Source of the DNA: Streptomyces albireticuli
Lineage (GTDB): Bacteria > Actinomycetota > Actinomycetes > Streptomycetales > Streptomycetaceae
Length of the DNA stretch: 64,000 bases
Assembly: GCF_002192455.1 (NCBI RefSeq)
Contig: NZ_CP021744.1
Span: 5,117,501-5,181,500, forward strand
Reading direction: 5' to 3'
In this document: piece after piece, positions 1 to 8,235 of the stretch
Numbering within the stretch: position 1 is the first letter of the stretch
Layout of the letters: the number at the start of each line of letters is the position of its first letter
The notes under the pieces: model-generated
Database searches by the model: none
The model's input: only the letters and a program-made list of their open reading frames with translations
Told to the model about the DNA's origin: nothing
Made by a program: the position numbers and the translations under genes

Positions 1-634
1 AGGCCTTGGCGTCGGAGTAGTCGGAGCCGAGCCGTCCGGTCTCGGTCTCGTAGAGCTCGCGGGCGGCGGGCAGCAGGTCGTCGCGCATCAGGTCGCCGGC
101 GGTGCGCAGATAGGCGCCGCCCAGCGGGAGGCCCTGCCGGTTGTTGGCGCGGGCGGACTCCACGAGGCCGGTGTAGCGCGGGAGGAGTTCGTTCAGCCGC
201 GAGATCTGCCGGCGGGCGGTGTCGGAGCCCTCGGCGTTGGCCGCGGCCTTCACCAGCAGGCCGGCCGCCAGCGCGATGTCCTTCTCGTACCGCTGCCGGA
301 CGGCGGGGGTCTCCCGGGAGCCGGCGAGGAAGCCGCTGGCGGCCGTGGTGTCGGCGTCGGCCAGGGAGCGGTAGACGTCGGCGGCGTCGGCGCTGAGCGG
401 CTGGCTGCTGCCCACCACGGCGTCGGCGGCCGAGGCCCGGTCCGCGACCTGCCAGGCGGTCACCGCGCCGAACGCGACGAGCAGCAGGGCCAGGAGGGCG
501 CCGATGGCGCGCAGCCGGCCCGGCTCGGTCGTGGCCACGGCCCGCAGGCGGTCGGCCGCTTCCCGCCAGGCGGCGGGCAGGGCGGGCGTGGGCGGTGGCG
601 GCGCGGCGCCACCGGCCGGCTGCGGGTATGACAC
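1..634 (-). CDS. Partial membrane-anchored protein, possibly GlnX-like (C-terminus outside window)
   Basis: The reading frame runs off the left edge; about 211 residues are visible. I chose the GTG start at 634 because a strong GGGGGAGG ribosome site lies just upstream and third positions are G/C-rich throughout. A Pro/Ala-rich cytoplasmic head of about 45 residues is followed by one hydrophobic helix at about residues 46-64. After that comes an Ala/Asp/Arg-rich helical region (motifs YRSLADADTTAASGFL and RYEKDIALAAG) that looks extracytoplasmic. This arrangement resembles Streptomyces membrane proteins encoded with a PknG-like kinase and a glutamate-binding lipoprotein (GlnX-type). That link is recalled, not demonstrated, because the neighbours needed to prove it lie outside the window. 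No enzymatic motif is visible. Confidence 0.7.
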   Translation of the reverse strand, partial: MSYPQPAGGAAPPPPTPALPAAWREAADRLRAVATTEPGRLRAIGALLALLLVAFGAVTAWQVADRASAADAVVGSSQPLSADAADVYRSLADADTTAASGFLAGSRETPAVRQRYEKDIALAAGLLVKAAANAEGSDTARRQISRLNELLPRYTGLVESARANNRQGLPLGGAYLRTAGDLMRDDLLPAARELYETETGRLGSDYSDAKA

Positions 635-819
635 GGGACCTCCCCCTCGGTCGCTGTGGACGCCCGTTCCCCCGGCCGGCCGGGCCGGCCCCGGACGAAC
701 AGCAGCCCCGGCCAGCAGTATGGCCGCAGGAGCTGACAAACACACCGGTACCGGCCCGATCTTGTTCTGATCGCGATCCGCACCGGGGCCCGCACCGGCC
801 TCCGTACCCACCACGCGCG

Positions 820-870
820 ACGGGCCCGTCCGGTTCCCGCGCGGGTGGGCGGGGAACCGGACGGGCCCGT
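820..870 (-). terminator. Intrinsic terminator-like hairpin after melC2
   Basis: A perfect 19-bp inverted repeat: arms 820-838 and 852-870 around a 13-nt loop. It begins 37 bp beyond the melC2 stop codon. There is no T-run, which is normal for Streptomyces terminators. It probably ends the melC transcript. Confidence 0.8.
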
Positions 871-906
871 GGGGCACCGTCACGCTGCGCGGGGCCGGAC
901 CGGCCG

Positions 907-1728
907 TCAGCGGTCGTAGGTGTAGAACTTCGTGTGGTCCAGCATGTCGGCCGGGGTCACGTTGTTCCAGGGGCGCATGGTGTCGTTGAGGTCCACGACG
1001 TTCGCGGTGCCGGCGGCCGGCAGGTAGGGCGACGTCGGGTGCATGCGCTGCCAGTCGGCCCACAGCTTGTCGATGAAGCAGTGGTGCAGCCAGAAGGCGG
1101 GGTCGTTGGGGGAGACGCCGGTGGCCATCTGGCCGCCGATCCACACGTGGACGCTGTTGTGGACGCGGCCCTGGCCGCGCCAGCCCTCCAGGTTGTTGCG
1201 GAAGCCGTCCGAGGCGCTGTTCCAGGGAGCCATGTCGTACGTGGTCATGGCGAGCACGGCGTCGACCTGGGCGCGCGTGGGCAGCTGGCCGCTGGCACCC
1301 AGCTCACGCTGGAGGTACGAGCGGTTGTCGACGCTGACGTTGATGTTCCACTTGCCCGTGGAGTACGCGAACGGGCCGGTGGTCACCTGGGAGTCACGGC
1401 TGCGGCCGTTGCCGCCGAGGAAGTCGGCGCCCCAGATCGAGGACGTGGTCGAGCGGTCGACGGTCCAGTCCCAGTACGGGAGGGTGACCGAGGCGTCTAT
1501 CTTCTGGAGCTCCTGCTCGAACTGGATCAGGAAGCGGCGGTGCCAGGGGAGGAACGAGGGGGAACGGTGGCCGACGCGGTCGCCGTTGTCCGTGTCGCTC
1601 ATGATGAACTCGTTGTGCGTCCGCACGAATCCGTCGTAGACGCCGGTGCGCTTGAGCTCCAGCAAGGCGTTGACGAAGTTGCGCTTCTCGGTGGCGCTCA
1701 GCGTCGCCTGGTTCTTACGCACTGCCAT
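907..1728 (-). CDS. melC2: Tyrosinase (type-3 copper monophenol monooxygenase) MelC2
   Basis: MelC2 oxidises monophenols and o-diphenols such as tyrosine and DOPA to quinones, giving melanin. The predicted protein is 273 residues, the usual Streptomyces length, and begins MAVRKNQATLS. The two copper sites are complete: His38, His54 and His63 for CuA (THNEF, GHRSPSFLPWHRRF) and His190, His194 and His216 for CuB (VHNSVHVW, FWLHH). It has no signal peptide; in the family it is exported as a complex with the MelC1 caddie protein, whose gene lies 49 bp upstream on the same strand. Residue 217 after the HH pair is Cys, whereas many MelC2 sequences I recall have Ala there; whether this affects copper loading is unknown. 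Start and product are secure. Confidence 0.97.
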   Translation of the reverse strand: MAVRKNQATLSATEKRNFVNALLELKRTGVYDGFVRTHNEFIMSDTDNGDRVGHRSPSFLPWHRRFLIQFEQELQKIDASVTLPYWDWTVDRSTTSSIWGADFLGGNGRSRDSQVTTGPFAYSTGKWNINVSVDNRSYLQRELGASGQLPTRAQVDAVLAMTTYDMAPWNSASDGFRNNLEGWRGQGRVHNSVHVWIGGQMATGVSPNDPAFWLHHCFIDKLWADWQRMHPTSPYLPAAGTANVVDLNDTMRPWNNVTPADMLDHTKFYTYDR

Positions 1729-1777
1729 GGGGGTTCTGTCCTCTCGGGTCGGGTCGGTGGAACGGCAGAGCGGTGAC

Positions 1778-2173
1778 TCAGGTGGCGATCGGGACGAGCG
1801 TGGCGCCGCGGAGCTTGTCGACGGCGGCGCGGGTCACGGCGAGCGGGGTCGCGAACGTCTCGTAGTGGTTCACGACGCTGATCCAGGTGCCGTCGGCGTT
1901 CTGCATCAGGTGCAGTTCCTTGCCGTCGATCGAGGCGGTGAAGCCGCCGTGCGCGGCGTGCTCGCCGGTCGCGGGCTTACCGACGATGCGGCGCCCCTGG
2001 TAGACCTCGTCGAACGCCGCGGGTCCGCCGTGGCCGCCGTGGCCGGAGTGGTCGGTCATGGCGGCCGTGGCCGTACGGGTCGCGGCCATGGCGGTCGGCG
2101 CGGCGAGCGCGGCGCCGGCGACGGCCACGGCGGTTCCTCTGAGCACAAGGCGTCGGGTGACGTTGGACGACAT
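1778..2173 (-). CDS. melC1: Tyrosinase copper chaperone/export partner (caddie protein) MelC1
   Basis: MelC1 binds apo-tyrosinase, delivers copper and carries MelC2 out through the Tat pathway. The 131-residue protein starts MSSNVTRRLVLRG, a twin-arginine signal, followed by a hydrophobic stretch ending near APTAMA. A histidine-rich segment (DHSGHGGHGG) is the expected copper-transfer region. The C-terminal half (FDEVYQGRRIVG, ELHLMQNADGTW, VVNHYETFATPL) matches the caddie fold, in which a Tyr of the NHYE segment plugs the tyrosinase active site. An in-frame upstream ATG at 2299 would add 42 residues. I rejected it because it would bury the Tat signal and because a GAGGGGGG ribosome site precedes 2173. 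First gene of the melC operon. Confidence 0.95.
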   Translation of the reverse strand: MSSNVTRRLVLRGTAVAVAGAALAAPTAMAATRTATAAMTDHSGHGGHGGPAAFDEVYQGRRIVGKPATGEHAAHGGFTASIDGKELHLMQNADGTWISVVNHYETFATPLAVTRAAVDKLRGATLVPIAT

Positions 2174-2603
2174 GGGTCGTACCCCCCTCGGAAGGATGAT
2201 CAGGAGCAGGAATTGATCGCGAATGCCCCCGCAAATCCCTTTTGATGGCGGTTGCTTCCCGTATTTCGTGATCAATCCGTGCGGCCCGGATGCTTGCACG
2301 CCGCCGAGGAGGGCGCGAAATGGTTGGCTGCTTTACGGACATTCGGTACATGAAAGGTCAACAAATGCCAGGGGAGGAATTTCTGGCGAATGACCGTATT
2401 GACGCAGTGTCAGGAAAATCCGCGCCCGGACGGGATCTCGTAAGGAGATTTTGCGGAATATCCTGGTCCGGGGTGACGCCTCTCACGATGTGAACATGAC
2501 GTGAAGAGTGCGGTGGTTCCGTGGAATCCAGCCAGGTGGGACGGCCTTGGTCGTAAAGGGCCGAGGCGGTCCCGGAAGAGGCGGGACCGCCACCCGCGGA
2601 GAC
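2174..2603. promoter_or_regulatory. Intergenic region upstream of melC1 and downstream of csnK
   Basis: About 430 bp without a convincing gene. It is clearly richer in A+T than its surroundings between about 2200 and 2480, as expected for a promoter region, and must carry the melC1 promoter reading leftward. The right end holds the csnK terminator (2565-2591). I could not assign -10/-35 boxes with confidence. A short plus-strand frame (2320-2493) has a good ribosome-site-like sequence but non-Streptomyces codon usage; see findings. Confidence 0.5.
2565..2591 (-). terminator. Terminator-like hairpin at the end of the csn operon
   Basis: Perfect 10-bp inverted repeat GGCGGTCCCG / CGGGACCGCC with a 7-nt loop. 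It lies 12 bp beyond the csnK stop and reads with the minus-strand operon. Confidence 0.7.
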
Positions 2604-3644
2604 CTACGCGAAGTGCGCGCGCAACCGCGTGTGTGCTTCCCGACGTGCCTCCCGGTCTGCCTCCCGACGCGCTTCCCGCGGCGCCCCCTCCGACGCCCTC
2701 TCCGAAGCCCTCGCGCGATCCAGCGCCAGCAGCCCCGCGCCCAGCACCGGCGGGGCCGTGACCACCCGGGGCACGGCCTCGGGCGCCCGCTCGGCCAGCA
2801 GCTCCACCACCCGGTCGTGCAGCAAGGGGTGACGGGCCGCCAGCACCCCGCCGCCCAGGACCACCGGCACCCGCGTGGCCAGCAGCCCCAGCCGGCCCAG
2901 CGCCACGACGGCCATCGTGACGACCTCCTCCGCCTGCCGGGCGACGACCGCCCGCGCGACCGGGTCACCCCCGGCGGCCACCGCGAACAGCAGCGGCGCC
3001 AGCTCGTGGCACCGGCTCCGCGCCACCCGGCCCAGGTGCAGCGCCTCGATGACCTCCGGCATCCCGGACAGCCCGAAGTGCGCGGGCACCGCCCGGGCCA
3101 GCTCGCTCGGCTCGCCCCGGCCGTCGTCCGCGCGCGCCGCCCACCACAGCGCCTCCTCCGCCAGGAACCCGCCGCCGCCCCAGTCGCCCGAGATCCGCCC
3201 GATCGCCGGGAAACGCGCGGTCCGCCCGTCCGGCGCCACGCCCGCGCAGTTGATGCCCGCCCCGCACACCACGGCCACGCCCGCCACCGACCCGTCGTCG
3301 GGCAGGCCCGCCCGCAGCAGGGCGAAGGTGTCGTTGACGACCGTGACCGAGCGGCCCCAGCCCCGGGCCCCGATCTCCGCGGCCAGCGCCCGCTCCTCCA
3401 CCGGCAGATCGGCGTTGGCCAGACAGGCCTGGACGTGCTCCACCACCGGCGGCGCCGCGAGCCCGGCCCGCGCCGCCGCCTCCGCGACGAGCGGCGCGAG
3501 GCCCGCGACGGCCGCCCCGGCGCCCGTCACCGCCGGCCGGAAGCCCCCGCCCCGCGCCTGCCCCAGCACGGCGCCGTCGGGGCCCACCAGCGCCACGTCG
3601 GTCTTGCTGTTGCCCGCGTCGACGGCGAGCGACGCACCGGTCAC
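2604..3644 (-). CDS. csnK: Sugar kinase of the BadF/BadG/BcrA ATPase (N-acetylglucosamine kinase-like) family
   Basis: Predicted ATP-dependent kinase that phosphorylates glucosamine-type sugars released in the cytoplasm; last gene of the csn operon. The protein is 346 residues. The N-terminal phosphate-1 loop (VDAGNSKTDVAL) and the later CGAGINCAG and ISGDWGGGGFL segments are those of the actin-like ATPase fold used by GlcNAc kinases. The GTG start shares 4 bp with the csnH stop codon (GTGA), implying translational coupling. A long same-frame extension upstream to 4514 is a shadow of csnH and is not real. The C-terminal 30 residues are an unusual Arg/Glu/Ala-rich tail (ASERASEGAPREARREADRE), probably charged helix. 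Exact sugar specificity cannot be read from the sequence; the name follows the S. coelicolor csn operon. Confidence 0.88.
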   Translation of the reverse strand: MTGASLAVDAGNSKTDVALVGPDGAVLGQARGGGFRPAVTGAGAAVAGLAPLVAEAAARAGLAAPPVVEHVQACLANADLPVEERALAAEIGARGWGRSVTVVNDTFALLRAGLPDDGSVAGVAVVCGAGINCAGVAPDGRTARFPAIGRISGDWGGGGFLAEEALWWAARADDGRGEPSELARAVPAHFGLSGMPEVIEALHLGRVARSRCHELAPLLFAVAAGGDPVARAVVARQAEEVVTMAVVALGRLGLLATRVPVVLGGGVLAARHPLLHDRVVELLAERAPEAVPRVVTAPPVLGAGLLALDRARASERASEGAPREARREADREARREAHTRLRAHFA

Positions 3645-4924
3645 GCCCACGCCAGGTGCTCCCGGTTGTGCGCCAGCAGCTCGTCGGTCAGCCGGTCCGC
3701 CCGCTCGGTCTGCCCGATCAGCGGATGCGCGAGCAGCGCGGCGAACACCCGCTCGCGGCCCCCCAGGAGCGCCGCCTCCAGGGCCAGCCGCTCGTAGGCC
3801 GTCACGTTCGCGACCAGCCCGGCGAACAGCGGCTCCAGCGGCCGCACCGGCAGCGGGCGGGCGCCGCGCGCGTCCACCTCGGCCGGCACCTCGATCACCG
3901 CGTCGTCGGGGAGGAAGGGCAGCGTCCCGTTGTTGAACGCATTGACCACCTGTACGTCCGGCCGTGCGTCCGGCACGGCTCCCCGGGCGCCCTCGGGACG
4001 CAGCAGCGAGGCCGTCAGCGCCACCGCCGCCTCCGAGTAGAAGGCGCCGCCCCGCTTCCCCAGCAGCTCCGGCTTCTCGTCCAGCGCCGGGTCGCCGTAC
4101 ATCTCCAGCAGCCGCCGCTCCATCTCCGCCACCTCGGCGGCCCGCGAGGGCTTGGTCCGCAGCTCCCGCACGACCTCGTCGTGCTGGTAGAAGTAGCGCA
4201 GGTAGTACGAGGGCACCACGCCGAGCCGGTCCAGCAGCGCTCGCGGCATCCGCAGGTCCTCGGCCACGGCCGCGCCGTGCTCGGCGAGCAGCTCCGGCAG
4301 CACGTCCCGGCCGCCGACCGTCACCGCCCGCTCCCAGGTCAGGTGGTTGAGCCCGACGTGCTCCAGGGCGACCGCCTCCGGCTCCACCCCCAGCAGCCGG
4401 GCGAACTTCCGCTGGAAGCCGATCGCGACGTTGCACAGCCCGACGGCCCGGTGCCCGGCGGTGAGCAGCGCCCGGGTCACGATCCCCACCGGGTTGGTGA
4501 AGTCCACGATCCACGCGGCGGGGTTGCGCCGTCGCACCCGCTCCGCGATGTCCAGCACGACCGGGACCGTGCGCAGCGCCTTGGCGAGGCCGCCCGCGCC
4601 GGTGGTCTCCTGTCCGACGCAGCCGCAGGTCAGCGGCCAGGTCTCGTCCTGCTGCCGGGCCGCCTGGCCGCCCACGCGCAGCTGGAGCAGGACGGCGTCG
4701 GCGCCGTCCACGGCCGCGTCCAGATCCGCGGTCCAGGTGATCCGGCCGGGGTGGCCCTGCCGGGCGAAGATCCGCCGGGCCAGGCCGCCCACCAGCTCCA
4801 GCCGGTCGGCCGCCGGGTCGACGAGGACCAGCTCCGTCACCGGCAGCGTCCCGCGCAGCCGGGCGAATCCGTCGACGAGTTCGGGGGTGTAGGTCGAGCC
4901 TCCGCCGACCACGGTGAGTTTCAT
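3641..4924 (-). CDS. csnH: NAD-dependent family GH4 glycosidase (6-phospho-beta-glucosidase-like)
   Basis: GH4 enzymes cleave glycosides by an NAD+- and Mn2+-dependent redox elimination mechanism. This 427-residue protein starts MKLTVVGGGSTYTPELV, the Rossmann nucleotide loop. It has the diagnostic metal-binding segments CNVAIGF (Cys164) and GLNHL (His194), plus DFTNPVGIVT. Annotation pipelines usually call it 6-phospho-beta-glucosidase. Its position between the permease csnG and the kinase csnK suggests that it splits imported amino-sugar oligomers. A downstream kinase suggests the substrate may enter unphosphorylated, so the 6-phospho label is doubtful. It follows csnG after a 34-bp gap and overlaps csnK by 4 bp. 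Confidence 0.92.
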   Translation of the reverse strand: MKLTVVGGGSTYTPELVDGFARLRGTLPVTELVLVDPAADRLELVGGLARRIFARQGHPGRITWTADLDAAVDGADAVLLQLRVGGQAARQQDETWPLTCGCVGQETTGAGGLAKALRTVPVVLDIAERVRRRNPAAWIVDFTNPVGIVTRALLTAGHRAVGLCNVAIGFQRKFARLLGVEPEAVALEHVGLNHLTWERAVTVGGRDVLPELLAEHGAAVAEDLRMPRALLDRLGVVPSYYLRYFYQHDEVVRELRTKPSRAAEVAEMERRLLEMYGDPALDEKPELLGKRGGAFYSEAAVALTASLLRPEGARGAVPDARPDVQVVNAFNNGTLPFLPDDAVIEVPAEVDARGARPLPVRPLEPLFAGLVANVTAYERLALEAALLGGRERVFAALLAHPLIGQTERADRLTDELLAHNREHLAWA

Positions 4925-4958
4925 GCGGACCTCAGTTCCATAGGGGCCTCATGGGGGT

Positions 4959-5822
4959 TCAGCCCTTCACGCCGGTGAGGGTGACGCCTTCGACGAAGGC
5001 CTTCTGTGCGAAGAAGAAGACGAGCACGACCGGGGCCATGACCAGCAGCGTCGCCGCCATGGTCAGGTTCCAGTCGACGCTGTGCGCGCTCTTGAAGGAC
5101 TCCAGCCCGTAACTGAGCGTCCAGGCGCCCGGGTTCTGCGCCGCGTAGATCTGCGGCCCGAAGTAGTCGTTCCAGCAGAAGAAGAACTGGAACAGCGCGA
5201 CCGCGGCGATCCCGGGCTTCGCCATCGGCACCACGATCCGCACCAGGGTGCGCAGCTCCCCGCATCCGTCCACCTTCGCCGACTCCAGGTACTCCCGGGG
5301 GATCGTGAGCAGGAACTGCCGCAGCAGGAATACGGCGTAGGCGTCGCCGAACGCCATCGGCACGATCAGCGGCCACAGCGACCCCGAGAGGTGCAGCTGC
5401 TGCGCCCACACCAGGTACATCGGAATGACGATCACCTGGGGCGGCAGCATCATCGTGGCGATCACGAGCATCATCGCGGGCCGCCGGCCACGGAAGCGGA
5501 ACCTGGCCAGCGCGTAGGCCACCGGGACCGAGGAGCACACCGTGAAGAGGGTGCCGAGCCCCGCGTAGAGCAGGGAGTTGCGCCACCAGGTGAGGAAGCC
5601 CGGGGTGCGGAAGACCTCCGCGTAGTTCGACCAGTGCCACTCGTGCGGCCACAGCTCGCCGCTCATCGCCTGCTCGTCGCTCATCACGGAGGTCAGCAGG
5701 ACGAAGACGAAGGGGAGGACGAAGAACAGGGCGGCGGCCACGGCGGTGGTGTGGACCGCTATCCAGCGCAGGGCGGAGCGGGCGCGGTGCCCCGCCGGGC
5801 CGGTGGCTGTCGTGGGGGTCAC
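4959..5822 (-). CDS. csnG: ABC sugar transporter permease (inner-membrane subunit 2)
   Basis: Second membrane subunit of a CUT1-type oligosaccharide importer. It has 287 residues with about six predicted membrane helices; the first is near residues 25-45 after a short basic N-terminus. The cytoplasmic EAA loop that contacts the ATPase is clear: EYLESAKVDGCGELRTLVRI, followed by VVPMAKPG. The GTG start lies only 4 bp after the csnF stop, so the two permeases are co-translated. No ATPase gene is in the operon. In Streptomyces such importers share the MsiK ATPase encoded elsewhere, which is known biology rather than something seen here. Confidence 0.93.
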   Translation of the reverse strand: MTPTTATGPAGHRARSALRWIAVHTTAVAAALFFVLPFVFVLLTSVMSDEQAMSGELWPHEWHWSNYAEVFRTPGFLTWWRNSLLYAGLGTLFTVCSSVPVAYALARFRFRGRRPAMMLVIATMMLPPQVIVIPMYLVWAQQLHLSGSLWPLIVPMAFGDAYAVFLLRQFLLTIPREYLESAKVDGCGELRTLVRIVVPMAKPGIAAVALFQFFFCWNDYFGPQIYAAQNPGAWTLSYGLESFKSAHSVDWNLTMAATLLVMAPVVLVFFFAQKAFVEGVTLTGVKG

Positions 5823-5826
5823 GGCC

Positions 5827-6789
5827 TCAGTCCTCCGCGCTCAGCAGGCCGGCGCGGCCGCGCATCAGCAGGGAGGTGACGGCCATGGCGATCGCGAAGA
5901 GGACGAGCGAGAGCGCGCACGCGGCACCGGTGTCGAAGTTCTGGAAGCCGAGCGAGTAGACGAGCTGCGGCACGGTGAGCGTCGAGCCGTCGGGGTAACC
6001 GGGCTGGATCACCGTGCCCGGCCCGACGCTGACGCCCGAGGCGAGCTTCCCGGCGACCAGCGCCTGCGTGTAGTACTGCATGGTCTGCACGACGCCCGTC
6101 ACCACCGCGAACGTCACGATCGGGGTGATCGACGGCCAGGTGACGTACCGGAACCGTGCGAGGGCGCCCGCGCCGTCCAGCTCGGCGGCCTCGTACTGCT
6201 CCTTGGGCACGTCCAGCAGGGCGGCCATGAAGATGACCATCAGGTCGCCGATGCCCCACAGCGAGAGCAGCACCAGGGAGGGCTTGGCCCAGGCCGGGTC
6301 GTTGAACCAGTTCGGCGCGGGGATCCCCAGGGCGCCGAGGGCCTCGTTGACCGGGCCCGTGCCGGGGTTGAGGAGGAAGACGAAGGCCACGGTCGCGGCC
6401 ACGGGCGGGGCCAGGTAGGGCAGGTAGAAGGCGGTGCGGAAGAACCCGGCGCCCGTCTTCACCTTGGTGACGAGCAGGCCGATGCCCAGGCCGAAGACCA
6501 CCCGCAGGGCGACCATCACCACGACGAGCCAGAGGGTGTTCCACAGCGCGGGGCCGAACAGCGGCATCCGGCCCAGCACATAGGCCCAGTTCCGCAGGCC
6601 GACGAAGGTCGGCGCCTGGATCTGGTTGTAGTGCATGAAGGAGAAGTAGACGGTGGCGAGCAGGGGATAGCCGAAGAAGACGGTGAAGCCGATCAGCCAC
6701 GGCGAGAGGAAGCCGAGGACGCGCAGCCGCTCGCGGGTGCGTCCGCGGCGTCGTTCGGGTGCCGGCCGGTGGGCCAGGGGTGTCGCCAT
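5827..6789 (-). CDS. csnF: ABC sugar transporter permease (inner-membrane subunit 1)
   Basis: First membrane subunit of the same importer; 320 residues. The start ATG (MATPLAHRPAPERRRGR) was chosen because a GGAG site precedes it and a strongly basic cytoplasmic head of about 22 residues leads into the first helix (VLGFLSPWLIGFTVFFGYPLL). About six helices are predicted, with the EAA loop EQYEAAELDGAGALARFRYV and the WPSITPI segment near the C-terminal third. A long in-frame extension to 7797 is a shadow of csnE. The gap to csnE is 11 bp. Confidence 0.93.
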   Translation of the reverse strand: MATPLAHRPAPERRRGRTRERLRVLGFLSPWLIGFTVFFGYPLLATVYFSFMHYNQIQAPTFVGLRNWAYVLGRMPLFGPALWNTLWLVVVMVALRVVFGLGIGLLVTKVKTGAGFFRTAFYLPYLAPPVAATVAFVFLLNPGTGPVNEALGALGIPAPNWFNDPAWAKPSLVLLSLWGIGDLMVIFMAALLDVPKEQYEAAELDGAGALARFRYVTWPSITPIVTFAVVTGVVQTMQYYTQALVAGKLASGVSVGPGTVIQPGYPDGSTLTVPQLVYSLGFQNFDTGAACALSLVLFAIAMAVTSLLMRGRAGLLSAED

Positions 6790-6800
6790 GGCGTACTCCG

Positions 6801-8156
6801 TCAGTTCCGGGACTGGAGGTTGTCTTCGTCTATCTGCCGGTCGAGACGGCGCAGGCCCTTCTTCAGGTCGGGCACCCGGCCCGCCTCCGCTCTGAAGGCG
6901 AAGTCGCGGAGCGAGAGGACGTACCTCCCGCCGTTGACGGACGGGGGCATGCTGACGCTGCGCGGGTGCCGCGCGATGCCGAGGAAGGTGCGGAAGGCGG
7001 GGTCGCGCGCCAGCTCCGGTGAGGCGAGCGCGGCCTTGGTCGAGGGCACGTTGTGGATGGCGTTGGCGAAGGCGACCACCTGAGAGGTGTCGGCGGTCAG
7101 GAACCGCACCAGCTCCCACGCGGCGTTCTGGTGCCTGCTGCTGTGCGCGATGCCCGCGACGGTGCCGGTGAGATAGCCGCGCCCGTACGCGTCGGCCTGG
7201 TCGTCGGGGACGGGCATGGGGGCGGTGCCCCAGCGGAAGCGGGGCTTCGCGGCGTCGAGCATCAGGCCGCGCCATTCGCCGTCCATGTGCATGGCGAGCT
7301 TGCCGGTGAGGAAGGCGTTCTGCGAGGACATCTCGTCGCCGAAGGTGGTGCGGAACTTCTCCAGCGCGCTGTAGCCGCCGAGTTCGGTGACCATCCGGCG
7401 CTGGGTGGTGAAGAAGTCCTCCGCCGCCCCGCCGCGGGCGAGCCGGGACTTCCCCTCCTCGTCGAAGTAGGTGGGCGCCCACTGGGCGAAGAGGCGGTCC
7501 GGGCTGTTCTGGTAGAGCCGGAAGTCGGGCATGAACCCGAGCTGCCGGTACGAGCCGCCGGCGGTCCGCTCGGTGAGCTTCACGGCCGCGCGCCGGAACT
7601 CGGACATCGTGCGGGGCGGGCGGGTGATGCCGGCCTTCTCGAAGGCGTCCTTGTTGTAGTACATCCCGAAGGCGTCCGCGAGCAGCGGGAGCGCGCACTG
7701 CTTGCCTCGGTAGCGGGTGTAGTCCAGCAGGACCTCGGGGAATATCCGCTCCTTCACCATGCCGGACTTCTTGAGGAAGGGGTCGAGGTCGGCCCACATG
7801 CCCGAGGAGCAGTACTGCCCGACGTTGTCGGTGGTGAAGGACGACACCACGTCGGGGGCGTTGCCGCCGCCCGCCCGCAGGGCCTGGTTGACGGTGGCGT
7901 CGCTGACGTTCCCGGTGGTCTTCACCCGGATGTGGGGGTGCAGCCTCCGGAACCGGGCGATCGAGTCGTCGACCGCCTTGACCTCGTGCTTCTCCGACCA
8001 GCCGTGCCAGAACGCGAGGGTGACGGGGGCGGTGGGGTCGTCGTCGGCGCTGCCGGTGGAGGGGTTGGCGCAGCCGCTCAGGAGTAACGCGGTGGTGGCG
8101 AGGAGGGGGAGGAGCGTGCGGCGGGTGAGGCGGGGTCTGGTGCGCGGGCGGGGCAT
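6801..8156 (-). CDS. csnE: Extracellular sugar-binding lipoprotein of an ABC importer
   Basis: Solute-binding protein that captures the oligosaccharide and hands it to CsnF/CsnG; 451 residues. The signal peptide has a twin-arginine pair (LTRRTLLPL) and a lipobox LLSGC with the lipidated Cys at residue 29, so it is probably a membrane-anchored lipoprotein. The mature part has the usual family-1 solute-binding features (VTLAFWHGWSE, DVVSSF, YNKDAFEKAGI, WELVRFLTAD). A GAAGGAGG ribosome site precedes the ATG. The 79 bp to csnR contain no obvious palindrome, so csnE is probably transcribed from the csnR promoter. Confidence 0.95.
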   Translation of the reverse strand: MPRPRTRPRLTRRTLLPLLATTALLLSGCANPSTGSADDDPTAPVTLAFWHGWSEKHEVKAVDDSIARFRRLHPHIRVKTTGNVSDATVNQALRAGGGNAPDVVSSFTTDNVGQYCSSGMWADLDPFLKKSGMVKERIFPEVLLDYTRYRGKQCALPLLADAFGMYYNKDAFEKAGITRPPRTMSEFRRAAVKLTERTAGGSYRQLGFMPDFRLYQNSPDRLFAQWAPTYFDEEGKSRLARGGAAEDFFTTQRRMVTELGGYSALEKFRTTFGDEMSSQNAFLTGKLAMHMDGEWRGLMLDAAKPRFRWGTAPMPVPDDQADAYGRGYLTGTVAGIAHSSRHQNAAWELVRFLTADTSQVVAFANAIHNVPSTKAALASPELARDPAFRTFLGIARHPRSVSMPPSVNGGRYVLSLRDFAFRAEAGRVPDLKKGLRRLDRQIDEDNLQSRN

Positions 8157-8235
8157 GGGGCCTCCTTCGCGGCGGGTGGGGTGCGGAGGTAGGGGGAGAG
8201 CGGCGGGTGCTCCCCTGCCCGCCCCTTCCGGGTCC

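Noticed and set aside
460..795. 111-codon minus-strand open frame
   Set aside because: It overlaps the partial membrane-protein gene in another frame, is Arg/Pro-rich and lacks a ribosome site; a shadow of GC-rich coding DNA.
8157..8235. Second ROK operator in the csnR-csnE gap
   Set aside because: No palindrome resembling TAGGAAA-C-TTTCCTA is present in these 79 bp.
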